The notes under the pieces were generated by a model. It was not told where the DNA came from and did no database searches. It saw only the letters and a list, made by a program, of their open reading frames with translations. A stretch of DNA of 64,000 bases from the NCBI RefSeq assembly GCF_002250115.1, contig NZ_CP019985.1, forward strand, positions 2,604,001 through 2,668,000. The letters are read 5' to 3'. The DNA is from Shouchella clausii (GTDB taxonomy: Bacteria; Bacillota; Bacilli; Bacillales; Bacillaceae_D). Every line of letters begins with the position of its first letter. Within the stretch, counting starts at the first letter, position 1. Made by a program: the position numbers and the translations under genes. Shown in pieces: positions 16,001 through 25,549 of this stretch.

Positions 16001-18526
16001 ATGCTTGGATTACTTCGAAAAATAGTCGGCGATCCAGCCCAAAAACAATTAAAGAAAAACGAAAAAATCGTCGATCAAGTCGAGGCGCTAGCAGATGAAA
16101 TGAAGCAGCTTTCTGACGAACAATTAAAGAACAAAACAGCTGAATTCAAGGCAAAGCTAGAAGAAGGCGCTTCTCTTAACGATATAGTAGTTCCTGCGCT
16201 TGCAGTTGCTCGTGAAGCTGCGGGCAGGGTGTTAAATGAGTATCCATACCGCGTCCAGTTGCTCGGTGCACTGGCGCTGCACCAAGGCAATATTGCCGAA
16301 ATGAAAACAGGGGAAGGGAAAACGCTCGTCGGCACAATTGCCGTCTATGTCCAAGCCCTGGAGGGAAAAGGCGTTCATATTGTAACGGTCAATAACTACT
16401 TAGCCCGCCGCGACTTAGAAAACTATGGGCGGATTTTTCAATTCTTAGGGTTGACAGTAGGATTGAATGAAAACGGCCTTACGAGAGAAGAAAAACAAAA
16501 AGCATATGCCGCTGATGTGACGTACAGCACAAATAATGAGCTTGGGTTTGATTATTTGCGTGATAACATGGTGCTTTACAAAGAACAAATGGTGCAACGG
16601 CCGCTCCATTTTGCGTTAATCGATGAAGTTGACTCGATTTTAATTGATGAAGCACGGACGCCGCTAATTATTTCTGGTTCTGTTGAACGGAAAACAAAAC
16701 TTTATGGACAAGCCAATACATTTGTGCGCGTTTTAAAGCGCGATGCTGATTACACATACGATGAAAAAACAAAATCTGTCCAGTTGACGGATGAAGGTGT
16801 CAATAAAGCAGAGCGCGCGTTTAACATCGACAACCTTTACGATCAAAAGCATGTCCAACTGAACCATCATATTAACCAATCGTTAAAAGCCCATGTGGCC
16901 ATGCACCGTGATGCTGACTATGTCGTAGAAGACGGCGAAGTCGTAATCGTTGACCAGTTTACGGGTCGTTTAATGAAAGGAAGGCGTTATAGCGACGGAC
17001 TTCACCAAGCGCTAGAAGCAAAAGAAGGTTTAGAGGTGCAGCGCGAAAGCATCACGCTAGCATCGATTACATTCCAAAACTATTTCCGTATGTACCAAAA
17101 GCTCGCAGGAATGACGGGGACGGCTAAGACGGAGGAAGAAGAGTTCCGCAATATTTACGGCATGGACGTAATGGTCATTCCGACCAATAAACCGGTTGCT
17201 CGGGAAGACCGCCCTGATTTAATTTATAAGACGATGCAAGGGAAATTCAACGCAGTCGTCAGTGAAATTGCCGAGCTTCACAAAACGGGGCGCCCTGTGC
17301 TAGTAGGTACAGTCAACGTTGAAACATCTGAAGTTGTTTCCAAAATGTTGACAAGAAAACGGATTCCACACCACGTCTTAAATGCAAAAAACCATGAGCG
17401 AGAAGCAGAAATTATTGAAAAAGCTGGCCATAAAGGGGCCGTCACGATCGCAACGAACATGGCTGGACGTGGAACGGACATTAAACTTGGCCCAGGGGTT
17501 AAAGAGCTTGGCGGCCTCCACGTTCTTGGTACAGAGCGCCATGAGAGCCGGCGGATTGACAACCAATTGCGTGGTCGTGCTGGGCGTCAAGGGGATGTAG
17601 GTTCTTCTCAGTTTTATTTGTCGATGGAAGATGAGCTGATGAGGCGGTTTGGCTCAGACAATATGAAAGCGATGATGGAAAAGCTAGGCATGGAAGACGA
17701 CCAGCCTATTGAATCATCATTGGTTTCAAGGGCGGTGGAAACAGCTCAGAAGCGGGTTGAAGGCAATAACTTTGATGCTCGTAAACAAGTGCTCCAGTTT
17801 GACGACGTTATGCGTGAGCAACGGGAGATTATTTACAAACAACGGATGGAAGTGCTTGAAGCCGATAACTTAAAAACAATTGTCGAAAATATGATGAAGG
17901 CGACTGTAGAACGTGTAGTTCAAACCCATTGCCCTGAATCGCTCGTTCAGGAAGAATGGGATTTGGCTGCTGTTGCCACCTATATCAACGGGCAATTGCT
18001 GTCTGAAAACGGAATTAGTGAGAAAGAGCTGAAAGGGAAAGAGCAAGAGGAACTGATCGAGTTGATTACCGAAAAAGTCCTCGCTGCATACCATGCGAAA
18101 GAAGCAGAAGTCTCTTCAGAACAAATGCGCGAGTTTGAAAAAGTGATCATGCTGCGCACTGTTGACCGCAAGTGGATGAACCACATTGACCAAATGGATC
18201 AATTACGACAAGGCATACATTTGCGCGCTTACGGCCAAAATGATCCGTTGCGTGAGTATCGCTTTGAAGGCTTTAATATGTTTGAAGCGATGATCGCTGA
18301 AATTGAAGAAGAAGTATCTATGTACGTGATGAAAGCTCAAGTGCAACAAAACCTTAAGCGTGAGGAAGTAGCTGAAGGAAAAGCGGTGAAACCGTCAGCC
18401 AATGGGCAAGAGGACAAAAAAGCGAAACGGAAACCAGTCCGCAAAGCTGAAAACATTGGCAGAAATGATCCATGCATTTGTGGCAGCGGCAAAAAATACA
18501 AAAATTGTTGTGGGGCTAACCGATAA
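16001..18526 (+). CDS. secA: Preprotein translocase ATPase SecA
   Basis: The motor ATPase of Sec export, 841 residues. Three ATGs occur in a row (15995, 15998, 16001); the last gives [10 protein letters not shown] like the family and a nine-base spacing from AGAGAGG. Visible motifs are Walker [10 protein letters not shown], the DEAD-type [20 protein letters not shown], the cross-linking domain region, helicase motif [12 protein letters not shown] and [10 protein letters not shown], and the C-terminal zinc tail [14 protein letters not shown]. prfB follows after 28 bases. Confidence 0.98.
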   Translation: MLGLLRKIVGDPAQKQLKKNEKIVDQVEALADEMKQLSDEQLKNKTAEFKAKLEEGASLNDIVVPALAVAREAAGRVLNEYPYRVQLLGALALHQGNIAEMKTGEGKTLVGTIAVYVQALEGKGVHIVTVNNYLARRDLENYGRIFQFLGLTVGLNENGLTREEKQKAYAADVTYSTNNELGFDYLRDNMVLYKEQMVQRPLHFALIDEVDSILIDEARTPLIISGSVERKTKLYGQANTFVRVLKRDADYTYDEKTKSVQLTDEGVNKAERAFNIDNLYDQKHVQLNHHINQSLKAHVAMHRDADYVVEDGEVVIVDQFTGRLMKGRRYSDGLHQALEAKEGLEVQRESITLASITFQNYFRMYQKLAGMTGTAKTEEEEFRNIYGMDVMVIPTNKPVAREDRPDLIYKTMQGKFNAVVSEIAELHKTGRPVLVGTVNVETSEVVSKMLTRKRIPHHVLNAKNHEREAEIIEKAGHKGAVTIATNMAGRGTDIKLGPGVKELGGLHVLGTERHESRRIDNQLRGRAGRQGDVGSSQFYLSMEDELMRRFGSDNMKAMMEKLGMEDDQPIESSLVSRAVETAQKRVEGNNFDARKQVLQFDDVMREQREIIYKQRMEVLEADNLKTIVENMMKATVERVVQTHCPESLVQEEWDLAAVATYINGQLLSENGISEKELKGKEQEELIELITEKVLAAYHAKEAEVSSEQMREFEKVIMLRTVDRKWMNHIDQMDQLRQGIHLRAYGQNDPLREYRFEGFNMFEAMIAEIEEEVSMYVMKAQVQQNLKREEVAEGKAVKPSANGQEDKKAKRKPVRKAENIGRNDPCICGSGKKYKNCCGANR

Positions 18527-18554
18527 GGGGCCCTCTTATGTAGAGGTGTAAACG

Positions 18555-19659
18555 ATGGACATGACAGAAATGAAGCAAGAACTAGTGGCGCTCGAGAAGC
18601 GACTATCTGATTTTAGGGGGTCTCTTTGACGTCGCAGAAAAGGAAGAGCGGATCGCGGAGTTAGAAGAAAAAATGGCTGATCCTGATTTTTGGAATGACC
18701 AGGAGCAAGCGCAAGCGATCATTAATGAAACAAATGGTTTAAAAGAGCAAGTCCATACATTCAAAGACATGGCTGAAAGCTATGACGACTTGGAAGTCAG
18801 TTATGAGCTTGTTCGTGAAGAAGACGACAGTGAACTGGCTAGTGAACTGGAATCGGGCATTGCTGCGCTTAAACAAAAAATGAACCAATTTGAGTTGCAA
18901 TTGCTTTTAAGTGCTCCTTACGATAAAAACAATGCCATTTTAGAACTCCATCCTGGCGCAGGCGGAACTGAATCCCAGGACTGGGCTTCTATGTTGCTAA
19001 GGATGTACACGCGCTGGGCAGAAAAGCGTGGTTTTGCTGTCGAGACGCTCGACTATCTCCCTGGCGAGGAGGCAGGCGTCAAAAGCGTCACGCTGCTCAT
19101 AAAAGGGCACAACGCATATGGCTATTTAAAAGCAGAGAAAGGCGTGCACCGCCTCGTGCGGATTTCGCCATTTGACTCATCAGGGAGGCGGCATACATCC
19201 TTTGTGTCATGCGAAGTGATGCCGGAATTGGATGATGCAGTTGACATCGAATTAAATAGCGAAGACTTAAAAATAGATACGTATCGTGCGAGTGGGGCGG
19301 GCGGCCAGCATGTCAACACGACTGACTCGGCTGTACGGATTACCCATTTGCCGACAAATACGGTTGTGACTTGCCAGAGCGAGCGTTCTCAAATTAAAAA
19401 CCGGGAACAAGCAATGAAAATGATGAAAGCGAAACTGTATCAACTGCGGATTGAAGAGCAAGAGCGTGAACTTGCTGAAATCCGGGGCGAACAAAAAGAA
19501 ATTGGCTGGGGAAGCCAAATTCGCTCCTATGTGTTCCATCCTTATTCAATGGTGAAAGACCACCGCACTGGCTTTGAAATTGGCAATACGAACAGTGTCA
19601 TGGATGGGGAGATTGACGGGTTTATTGACGCTTACCTGAGACAATCGCTGGCAATGTAA
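18555..19659 (+). CDS. prfB: Peptide chain release factor 2, with programmed +1 frameshift
   Basis: RF2 recognises UAA and UGA stops. The first 24 codons (ATG 18555 to CTT 18624-18626) are followed by an in-frame TGA (18627-18629); a +1 shift continues into GAC at 18628 and the rest of the protein, about 367 residues in all. The classic signal is present: AGGGGG (18615-18620) three bases before CTTTGAC. The SPF tripeptide ([11 protein letters not shown]) and the GGQ catalytic motif ([15 protein letters not shown]) are intact. Low RF2 slows termination at the TGA and raises frameshifting, giving autoregulation. It is not a pseudogene. Confidence 0.97.
18615..18630 (+). promoter_or_regulatory. 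prfB recoding signal
   Basis: An internal Shine-Dalgarno-like AGGGGG, a 3-base spacer, then CTT TGA C. The ribosome slips from CTT to TTT at the poorly terminating TGA. Confidence 0.93.
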
Positions 19660-19720
19660 CAACGAATCCTGAGAATGTTAAATATAAAGAGCGATCCCGC
19701 TTTTAAAAAGGAGAACATGT

Positions 19721-20590
19721 ATGGGAAGGGTTCGCCGAGACAGGCAATCCAGCACGCGGGCTGAAAAATGGCTAAATTATACCAGGATTTTTATTGGCTC
19801 AGCCATAGTCGGTATTTCATTTAATTTGTTTTTATTGCCAAACCAAATTGCCCCTGGTGGCGTCAGCGGCATTAGCACAATCGCCAACTATGTTTTTGGG
19901 TTTGAGCCCGCCTTTACGCTATGGGCCTTAAACATTCCGATCTTTCTTTTAGGTGTGCTGTTGTTGGGAGGCTTTCGTTACGGGGCAAAAACGCTCATTG
20001 GCACGCTATTTGTCCCCCTTGTTGTTTTTTTAACAAGAGATTGGGTTGTCGAAGTAAGCGACCCTCTTCTCGGTGCTTTGTTCGGAGGCTTGGGCGTCGG
20101 TCTGGGCCTGGGCCTCGTTTTTTTGGGCAATGCGAGCACGGGTGGGACCGATCTGCTGGCACAGATTGTGCAAAAATTTACAGGGCTTTCAGCTGGCATA
20201 TGTGTTGGCATGATTGACGGCCTCGTTGTCATCACGTCGGCGTTTGTCTTTCATATCGAAATGGCCTTGTATGCATTAATTTCGCTGTTCGTAACGACAA
20301 AAACAATTGATCTCGTGCAAATGGGGATAGGCTATTCAAAAGTTGCCTATATTATTTCTTCTCAAGAGGAAACGGTACAGAAGGCACTGTTTGACTCAGT
20401 CGACCGCGGTGTGACTAGGCTTGTCGGTTATGGCGGTTATACGAACAAAGAACGGGCGGTTCTTATGTGCGTTGTCAACCAAAATGAGGTCGCGCGATTA
20501 AAGCAAACTGTAAAGAGAGCGGATCCCCACGCTTTTATTGTGCTGACAAATGCTTCAGAAGTGCTAGGGGAAGGGTTTAAAAAAAGCTAA
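19721..20590 (+). CDS. yvjA: YitT family membrane protein (YvjA)
   Basis: A 289-residue integral membrane protein of the YitT/DUF161 family with about five to six hydrophobic segments (residues 20-175) and a C-terminal cytosolic DUF2179 domain (VTRLVGYGGYTNKERAVLMCVV). Transport is suspected for the family but the substrate is unknown. It follows prfB as in B. subtilis. The cytochrome gene cccB that B. subtilis carries before ftsE is missing. AAAAAGGAGAAC precedes the ATG. Confidence 0.9.
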   Translation: MGRVRRDRQSSTRAEKWLNYTRIFIGSAIVGISFNLFLLPNQIAPGGVSGISTIANYVFGFEPAFTLWALNIPIFLLGVLLLGGFRYGAKTLIGTLFVPLVVFLTRDWVVEVSDPLLGALFGGLGVGLGLGLVFLGNASTGGTDLLAQIVQKFTGLSAGICVGMIDGLVVITSAFVFHIEMALYALISLFVTTKTIDLVQMGIGYSKVAYIISSQEETVQKALFDSVDRGVTRLVGYGGYTNKERAVLMCVVNQNEVARLKQTVKRADPHAFIVLTNASEVLGEGFKKS

Positions 20591-20598
20591 AGTGGATT

Positions 20599-20628
20599 GA
20601 GCGCGCTATGACGAGCGCTCTTTTTTTT
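20599..20628 (+). terminator. Terminator after yvjA
   Basis: GAGCGC (20599-20604) pairs with GCGCTC (20615-20620), followed by eight Ts. Confidence 0.85.
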
Positions 20629-20808
20629 GCCCTTTTTCACCTGTGTTTAGACTTGTGAAAATAGGTACATTTGATCATTCACTTATAGGCCAATTAGACC
20701 GAAATAAATAGAGAGTGCTACTATGGTCGGGAATTCGATGCGATCACGCAAATCAAGCAATTATCACGAAACTGAAATAAAAATGTAATGTCACCCTGTT
20801 GCTGCTGA

Positions 20809-20817
20809 TGATATAAT
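20809..20817 (+). promoter_or_regulatory. ftsE extended -10 promoter
   Basis: TGATATAAT is a perfect extended -10 box; the -35 at 17 bp (TGTCAC) is weak. It lies about 70 bases before ftsE. Nothing else is evident in the 295-base gap. Confidence 0.6.
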
Positions 20818-20885
20818 GACCGCGAAGCATGTCGAAATCGGAATTTGTTTGTTATTTCGGTACCAAGGTTTAAAGGTGTGGTTGA

Positions 20886-21578
20886 ATGAGTTTGATCAAA
20901 CTGAACGATGTTTGGAAAGTATATCCCAATAATGTTAAAGCGTTAAACGGCATGACTGTCCAAATTGAAAAAGGTGAATTTGTTTACGTTGTCGGACCAA
21001 GCGGAGCGGGCAAGTCGACTTTTATTCGCTTAATCTATCGTGAGGAAAAGGCAACAAAAGGCGATATTTTTGTAAATAATATTAATTTATCCACTTTAAA
21101 ACATAAAGAAATCCCTAAACTTAGACGGAATATCGGCGTTGTGTTTCAAGACTTTAAGCTTTTGCCTTCTCTTACTGTCTATGAAAACATCGCATTTGCA
21201 CTTGAAGTCATTGAAGAGCATCCTTCAGACATTAAAAAGCGTGTAAATGAAGTTTTAAATCTAGTAAAATTAAAAAGCAAAGCAAAGTTCTTGCCAAGCG
21301 AACTATCTGGCGGCGAACAGCAACGGGTGGCGATTGCCAGAGCAATTGCGAATCGGCCAGATGTGTTGATCGCTGATGAACCGACAGGCAATTTAGACCC
21401 TGAGACGGCTTGGACGATTATGGACTTGTTGGAAAGCATCCATTCCCTAGGTACAACGGTGATCATGGCAACACATAACAAAGAAATTGTCAATACGTTG
21501 AAACGTCGTGTCATCGCGATTGAAAATGGCCGGATCGTCCGTGATGAAGCAAGGGGGAGTTACGGCTATGAAGTTTAA
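20886..21578 (+). CDS. ftsE: Cell-division ABC ATPase FtsE
   Basis: A 230-residue ABC ATPase that, with FtsX, transmits a signal to cell-wall hydrolases outside the membrane rather than moving a substrate. Walker A GPSGAGKST, signature LSGGEQQRVAIARAIANR and Walker B VLIADEPTGNLDP are intact. It starts the ftsE-ftsX-M23 operon; its end overlaps ftsX by 11 bases. Confidence 0.97.
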   Translation: MSLIKLNDVWKVYPNNVKALNGMTVQIEKGEFVYVVGPSGAGKSTFIRLIYREEKATKGDIFVNNINLSTLKHKEIPKLRRNIGVVFQDFKLLPSLTVYENIAFALEVIEEHPSDIKKRVNEVLNLVKLKSKAKFLPSELSGGEQQRVAIARAIANRPDVLIADEPTGNLDPETAWTIMDLLESIHSLGTTVIMATHNKEIVNTLKRRVIAIENGRIVRDEARGSYGYEV

Positions 21579-22452
21579 AACAATGCTGCGCCATCTCCGC
21601 GAAGGAATCAAGAATATTGGACGCAGCGGATGGATGTCATTTGCGTCCATTAGTGCGGTGACGGTTATGCTTTTCATTGTAGGCTTCTTTTTAATTGTAT
21701 TTGTGAATGGCAACCACATCGCATCGACGATTGAAAACAATGTAGAAATCCGCGCCTTTATTGAACGGGGAACTGGCGAAGAGGAAGTGCAAGAACTGTT
21801 AGACGAAGTTCGTGCCCTCCCTGAAGTAGAAGAGGTTATTTTCATTGATAAAGAGGAAGGGTTAGAAAGTTTGATTGCTTCTACTGGAGAAGTGTATGAG
21901 AGTATAAGAGAAGAGAACCCACTGCCAGATGCATTGAGGGTTACCGCCGCCTCTCCTCAAGAAACAGAAGCCGTTGCCCAAAAAGTCAATCATCATGATT
22001 ATGTAAGCAATGTATCTTATGGGGCAGATGTACTGCCTGATTTATTTAAACTAACGAATACAAGCCGTATAATTGGCCTAGTAGTTATTCTCGGCTTGCT
22101 TTTAACGGCGATGTTCTTAATCTCGAATACAATTAAACTTACAATTGTTGCCCGTAAAAAAGAGATTCAAATTATGAAACTGGTCGGAGCGACAAATGGC
22201 TTTGTACGTAGTCCATTTTTAGTCGAGGGCGCTTTGTTAGGTACCTTTGGCAGCATTGGCCCGATTCTAATTCTAAGCTTTGGCTATCAATACGTGTACA
22301 GCAATTCAGGCGATTTTTTACAAAGCTCGCTTTACTCGCTTCTTGAGCCAGGGCAGCTGATTGTGCAAGTGTCGCTGTTGCTGCTAGCTGTTGGCTTAAT
22401 TGTTGGCATTTGGGGAAGTGCCATGTCTGTGCGGAAATTTTTAAATGTGTAA
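21568..22452 (+). CDS. ftsX: Cell-division membrane protein FtsX
   Basis: A 294-residue four-helix membrane protein: one helix near residues 25-47, a large extracellular loop (residues 48-165), then three C-terminal helices. The ATG at 21568 follows AAGGGGGAG and overlaps ftsE. The extracellular loop is the part that contacts the hydrolase or its adaptor in studied species. The gene directly downstream is a secreted coiled-coil M23 peptidase, a natural candidate partner. Confidence 0.96.
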   Translation: MKFKTMLRHLREGIKNIGRSGWMSFASISAVTVMLFIVGFFLIVFVNGNHIASTIENNVEIRAFIERGTGEEEVQELLDEVRALPEVEEVIFIDKEEGLESLIASTGEVYESIREENPLPDALRVTAASPQETEAVAQKVNHHDYVSNVSYGADVLPDLFKLTNTSRIIGLVVILGLLLTAMFLISNTIKLTIVARKKEIQIMKLVGATNGFVRSPFLVEGALLGTFGSIGPILILSFGYQYVYSNSGDFLQSSLYSLLEPGQLIVQVSLLLLAVGLIVGIWGSAMSVRKFLNV

Positions 22453-22472
22453 TCGAAATAGGGGGAAAAACG

Positions 22473-23846
22473 GTGAAAAAACGAATGGTCACTACAACTG
22501 CTGCTTTAACCATTGCTGGCGCTTTGCTAGGCAGTAGTTTTCAGCCAGCTTTTGCAGAACCCGATATAAAGAAACAGTTGGATGACGTGCAAGAACAACA
22601 AAAAGAAAACGTTGAAAAAGCCGAAAAAACGGAGTCCGATCTAACGAAATTAGACAGCGAATTAAAAGATCTCCAAGCAGAATTGGATGAATTGAAGCAG
22701 GAAGAAGAAACAACACAACAAAACTTAGACGAAACAGAAGCGGAATTGGCAGAAATAGAAGCGGATATCGAGTCATTAGAGGAAGAAATTGCGGTTATGG
22801 AAGAACGAATAGCTGAGAGACGGGGGCTTTTGGAAGAACGGGCCGTTGCTGCCTATGAATCTGGTGGCGAAGTCAGTTATTTAGAAGTTTTACTTGGTGC
22901 GAAAAGTTTTGGCGATTTTATTGAACGGGTTTCAGCTATTTCTACAATTGCCAAACATGACCAGGAAATGCTTGATGAATACATAGCTGATGAAAAAGAA
23001 CTACAAGCGAAAAAAGAGGAAGTAGAAGAAAAACAGGCTGATGTCGAAGCGCAAAAGGCAGAACTCGAAGCGTTAAAAGAAGATCTTGTTGAGCAAACGG
23101 AAGAAATAGACGAGTTGCAAGCGGAATTAAAAGAAAAGGAAGAAGAACTAGAAGCGCAGTTAGGCGACATCATGTCTGAGGAAGAATCATTGCAAAAGCA
23201 AGAAGAAGCGCTGGAAGCTGAGTTAAAAGCGTGGGAAGAAGAACAGCAACGCCTAAAAGAAGAAGAGGAACGTAAAGCCCGTGAGGCCGAAGAACAAGCT
23301 GCTAAGGAACAGGAGGCGGCAAAGGCGAAGGAAACGGAAGAATCCGGCGAAATAGCCCAAGCTGCTGAAAAGCCGCAAGCGGGCGAAGAGAACAACAACC
23401 AGGAGAGCGACCAAGAACAAGATGCTGCTCCTTCGGTAGAGAGTTCAGGCGCGTTTGTACGGCCGGCAACAGGATCGATTACATCGAATTATGGCCAACG
23501 GTGGGGAAGAATGCACTGGGGTATTGATATTGGCAAGAACGGCAGAGCGGGTGACGTGCCAATCGTCTCTGTGTTAGATGGAACGGTTGCTTCCACAGAA
23601 TACCGTAGTGACTTTGGCAACTGGGTCGTCGTTACCCACCAAATCGACGGCAAGCAACTGACAACAATCTATGCTCATCTTGAACGGATTGATGTCAACC
23701 CTGGTGACCGTGTCAAAGCCGGCCAGCAGTTGGGTCTAATGGGCAATACGGGCAGGTCGACGGGGCCACACTTGCACTTTGAAGTCCATGAAGGGCCATT
23801 TAACTGGGACCGTTCAAATGCAGTAGATCCGATGAAATATATGTAA
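22473..23846 (+). CDS. Secreted coiled-coil M23 peptidase, probable FtsEX effector
   Basis: A 457-residue exported protein. The GTG at 22473 has AGGGGG upstream, and the N-terminus is a signal peptide ending near AFAEP. Residues about 30-300 are a long acidic coiled coil (repeats of E/K/L/A), followed by an E/Q-rich linker and a C-terminal LytM/M23 domain with the zinc ligands in HWGIDIG and HLHFEVH. Architecture matches EnvC of E. coli and is analogous to PcsB and CwlO, all controlled by FtsEX. Because the zinc ligands are kept, it may be an active endopeptidase rather than a pure activator. It lies 20 bases after ftsX; B. subtilis has no such gene here. Confidence 0.9.
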   Translation: MKKRMVTTTAALTIAGALLGSSFQPAFAEPDIKKQLDDVQEQQKENVEKAEKTESDLTKLDSELKDLQAELDELKQEEETTQQNLDETEAELAEIEADIESLEEEIAVMEERIAERRGLLEERAVAAYESGGEVSYLEVLLGAKSFGDFIERVSAISTIAKHDQEMLDEYIADEKELQAKKEEVEEKQADVEAQKAELEALKEDLVEQTEEIDELQAELKEKEEELEAQLGDIMSEEESLQKQEEALEAELKAWEEEQQRLKEEEERKAREAEEQAAKEQEAAKAKETEESGEIAQAAEKPQAGEENNNQESDQEQDAAPSVESSGAFVRPATGSITSNYGQRWGRMHWGIDIGKNGRAGDVPIVSVLDGTVASTEYRSDFGNWVVVTHQIDGKQLTTIYAHLERIDVNPGDRVKAGQQLGLMGNTGRSTGPHLHFEVHEGPFNWDRSNAVDPMKYM

Positions 23847-23853
23847 ATGCTTG

Positions 23854-23884
23854 AGCGCCTTGGCAAGTACAGGGCGCTTTTTTT
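23854..23884 (+). terminator. Terminator after the M23 gene
   Basis: AGCGCC (23854-23859) pairs with GGCGCT (23873-23878), followed by a run of seven Ts. Confidence 0.75.
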
Positions 23885-23994
23885 GTTAATGCAAAATCGC
23901 TTTTTGACAGAAGCTTGCCGACAAATTAGAATGGAAAGAGGAACGAAACGGAAAGCAAGGCAATTCGTTTTACAAGTGGGAGTGGTGAGCAATT

Positions 23995-25449
23995 TTGAAA
24001 ACAAAGCATCTCGTGTGGACAGTAGCTGTGCTAGCAGCCGTGCTGGTCGGAGGGTTTTTCTTTATAGGTAGTGTAAACACTGGCTCTCCTAATCCGATTC
24101 AGCCAAACAATGGAAATGAATCGGTTGTGGAGTTAAGCGATGACGAATTAATGGAAAAATTTGAGCGAGCACTCGCCACGATTGAATCAGAGTACGTGAC
24201 AGAGACGGATCGCCAACAATTAATTGAAGGTGCCATCAATGGGATGGTAGAAACGTTAGATGACCCATTTTCTGACTATATGGATGTAAGTTCGGCAACA
24301 GACTTTCAACAGTCGCTCAGCTCTCATTTTGAAGGAATTGGAGCGGAAGTCGGCATGATCGACGGAAATGTTTCGATTATTAGCCCGATGCGCGAATCTC
24401 CAGCTGAAAAAGCAGGACTTTTGCCAAATGATGCCATTATTGCCATTGACGGCGAGTCGATTGAAGGCTGGTCTGTCAATGAGGCTGTGGCAAACATTCG
24501 CGGCGAGGGCGGTACAACCGTTACGTTGACAATTGCACGTAATGGAGTGAAAGACCCTTTTGATGTTAAAATCGAACGGGATACGATTGAAGTCGAATCT
24601 GTTCGCGCAGATACGTTTGAGCAAGACGGGAAGAAAATTGGCAGACTGGAAATCACCTCTTTTTCAGAGGACGTAGGCACCCAGTTTGAAGAACAGTTAC
24701 AGAACTTAGAGGAAGACGGAATCGATGGTTTGGTCATTGATGTCCGCGGCAATCCTGGCGGGTATTTAGAAGGTGCGACCAAAATTGGTGACGCGATTAT
24801 TCCAGAAGGCAAGCCGGTAGTCCAAATTGAACATGGCAACGGCGAAATTGATAGCTATTTGTCGAACATGAAAGGCAAAAAACCTTATCCTGTTGTCGGC
24901 TTGATTAACGAAAGCAGTGCGTCAGCTTCTGAAATTCTCGCAGCTGCGTTAAAAGAGTCAGGCGGCTATGATTTAGTCGGCGAGACGACATTTGGGAAAG
25001 GGACTGTCCAAAAATCGATTCCAATGGATGACGGCAGCGCCTTGAAAATTACGACAGACCGTTGGTTGACGGCAGGCGGCAACACGATTGACCAAGAGGG
25101 AGTCGAGCCGACTGTTAAACAACGGCAGCCTGACTATTTTTATGCTGTCGCGCTTACAGTAGAAGAAACGTTTGTAAAAGACCAAGTGTCAGACCAAATT
25201 GGCAATGCCCAAAAGATGCTGACTGGCTTAGGCTTCGATGTAGGCCGGGATGACGGCTATTTTGACGAACAAACCGAAGAAGCGATCATTGCTTTTCAGC
25301 AATCACATGATTTGCAAGCAAACGGCGAACTGAATGAAGAAACGGCAGGAAAACTTCAAGAAGACATTTTGTCCCATATTCGTGACACTGCTAACGATGA
25401 GCAGCTGAAACGGGCGGTTGAATTGGCTGCTGAGCAAGCGTCCCAATAG
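23995..25449 (+). CDS. ctpB: S41 carboxyl-terminal processing protease CtpB
   Basis: A 484-residue exported serine protease. A single N-terminal signal anchor (residues 7-28) is followed by a PDZ domain (ISPMRESPAEKAGLLPNDAIIAIDG), the S41 core with catalytic Ser in NESSASASEI and Lys in TTFGKGTVQ, and a C-terminal peptidoglycan-binding repeat (LTGLGFDVGRDDGYFDEQTEEAI). In B. subtilis CtpB cleaves SpoIVFA to trigger late sporulation signalling. The start is a TTG with GGTGAG upstream. Confidence 0.93.
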   Translation: MKTKHLVWTVAVLAAVLVGGFFFIGSVNTGSPNPIQPNNGNESVVELSDDELMEKFERALATIESEYVTETDRQQLIEGAINGMVETLDDPFSDYMDVSSATDFQQSLSSHFEGIGAEVGMIDGNVSIISPMRESPAEKAGLLPNDAIIAIDGESIEGWSVNEAVANIRGEGGTTVTLTIARNGVKDPFDVKIERDTIEVESVRADTFEQDGKKIGRLEITSFSEDVGTQFEEQLQNLEEDGIDGLVIDVRGNPGGYLEGATKIGDAIIPEGKPVVQIEHGNGEIDSYLSNMKGKKPYPVVGLINESSASASEILAAALKESGGYDLVGETTFGKGTVQKSIPMDDGSALKITTDRWLTAGGNTIDQEGVEPTVKQRQPDYFYAVALTVEETFVKDQVSDQIGNAQKMLTGLGFDVGRDDGYFDEQTEEAIIAFQQSHDLQANGELNEETAGKLQEDILSHIRDTANDEQLKRAVELAAEQASQ

Positions 25450-25480
25450 GCAGGAAACAGCCGGAAGTTTGTCGAAACGT

Positions 25481-25519
25481 AAGGATAGCTGCCTTTCTAT
25501 GGGGCAGTTATCCTTTTTT
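25481..25519 (+). terminator. Terminator after ctpB
   Basis: AAGGATAGCTGCC pairs with GGCAGTTATCCTT (one G-T pair), followed by TTTTTT. It ends only about 30 bases before minJ, so minJ depends on read-through or an unseen promoter. Confidence 0.82.
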
Positions 25520-25549
25520 GAATCTGTAGGAAAAGCTGGAGGATATAAA

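Noticed and set aside
18555-18672. prfB as a frameshifted pseudogene
   Set aside because: The break is the well-known programmed +1 site and the catalytic motifs are intact.
20830-20836. TGTCGAA as a Spo0A box before ftsE
   Set aside because: A 7-base match is expected several times by chance in 64 kb, and no second box is nearby.
22877-23398. 173-codon antisense ORF opposite the M23 coiled coil
   Set aside because: Ser/Cys-rich shadow of the Glu/Lys-rich coiled coil; no ribosome-binding site.
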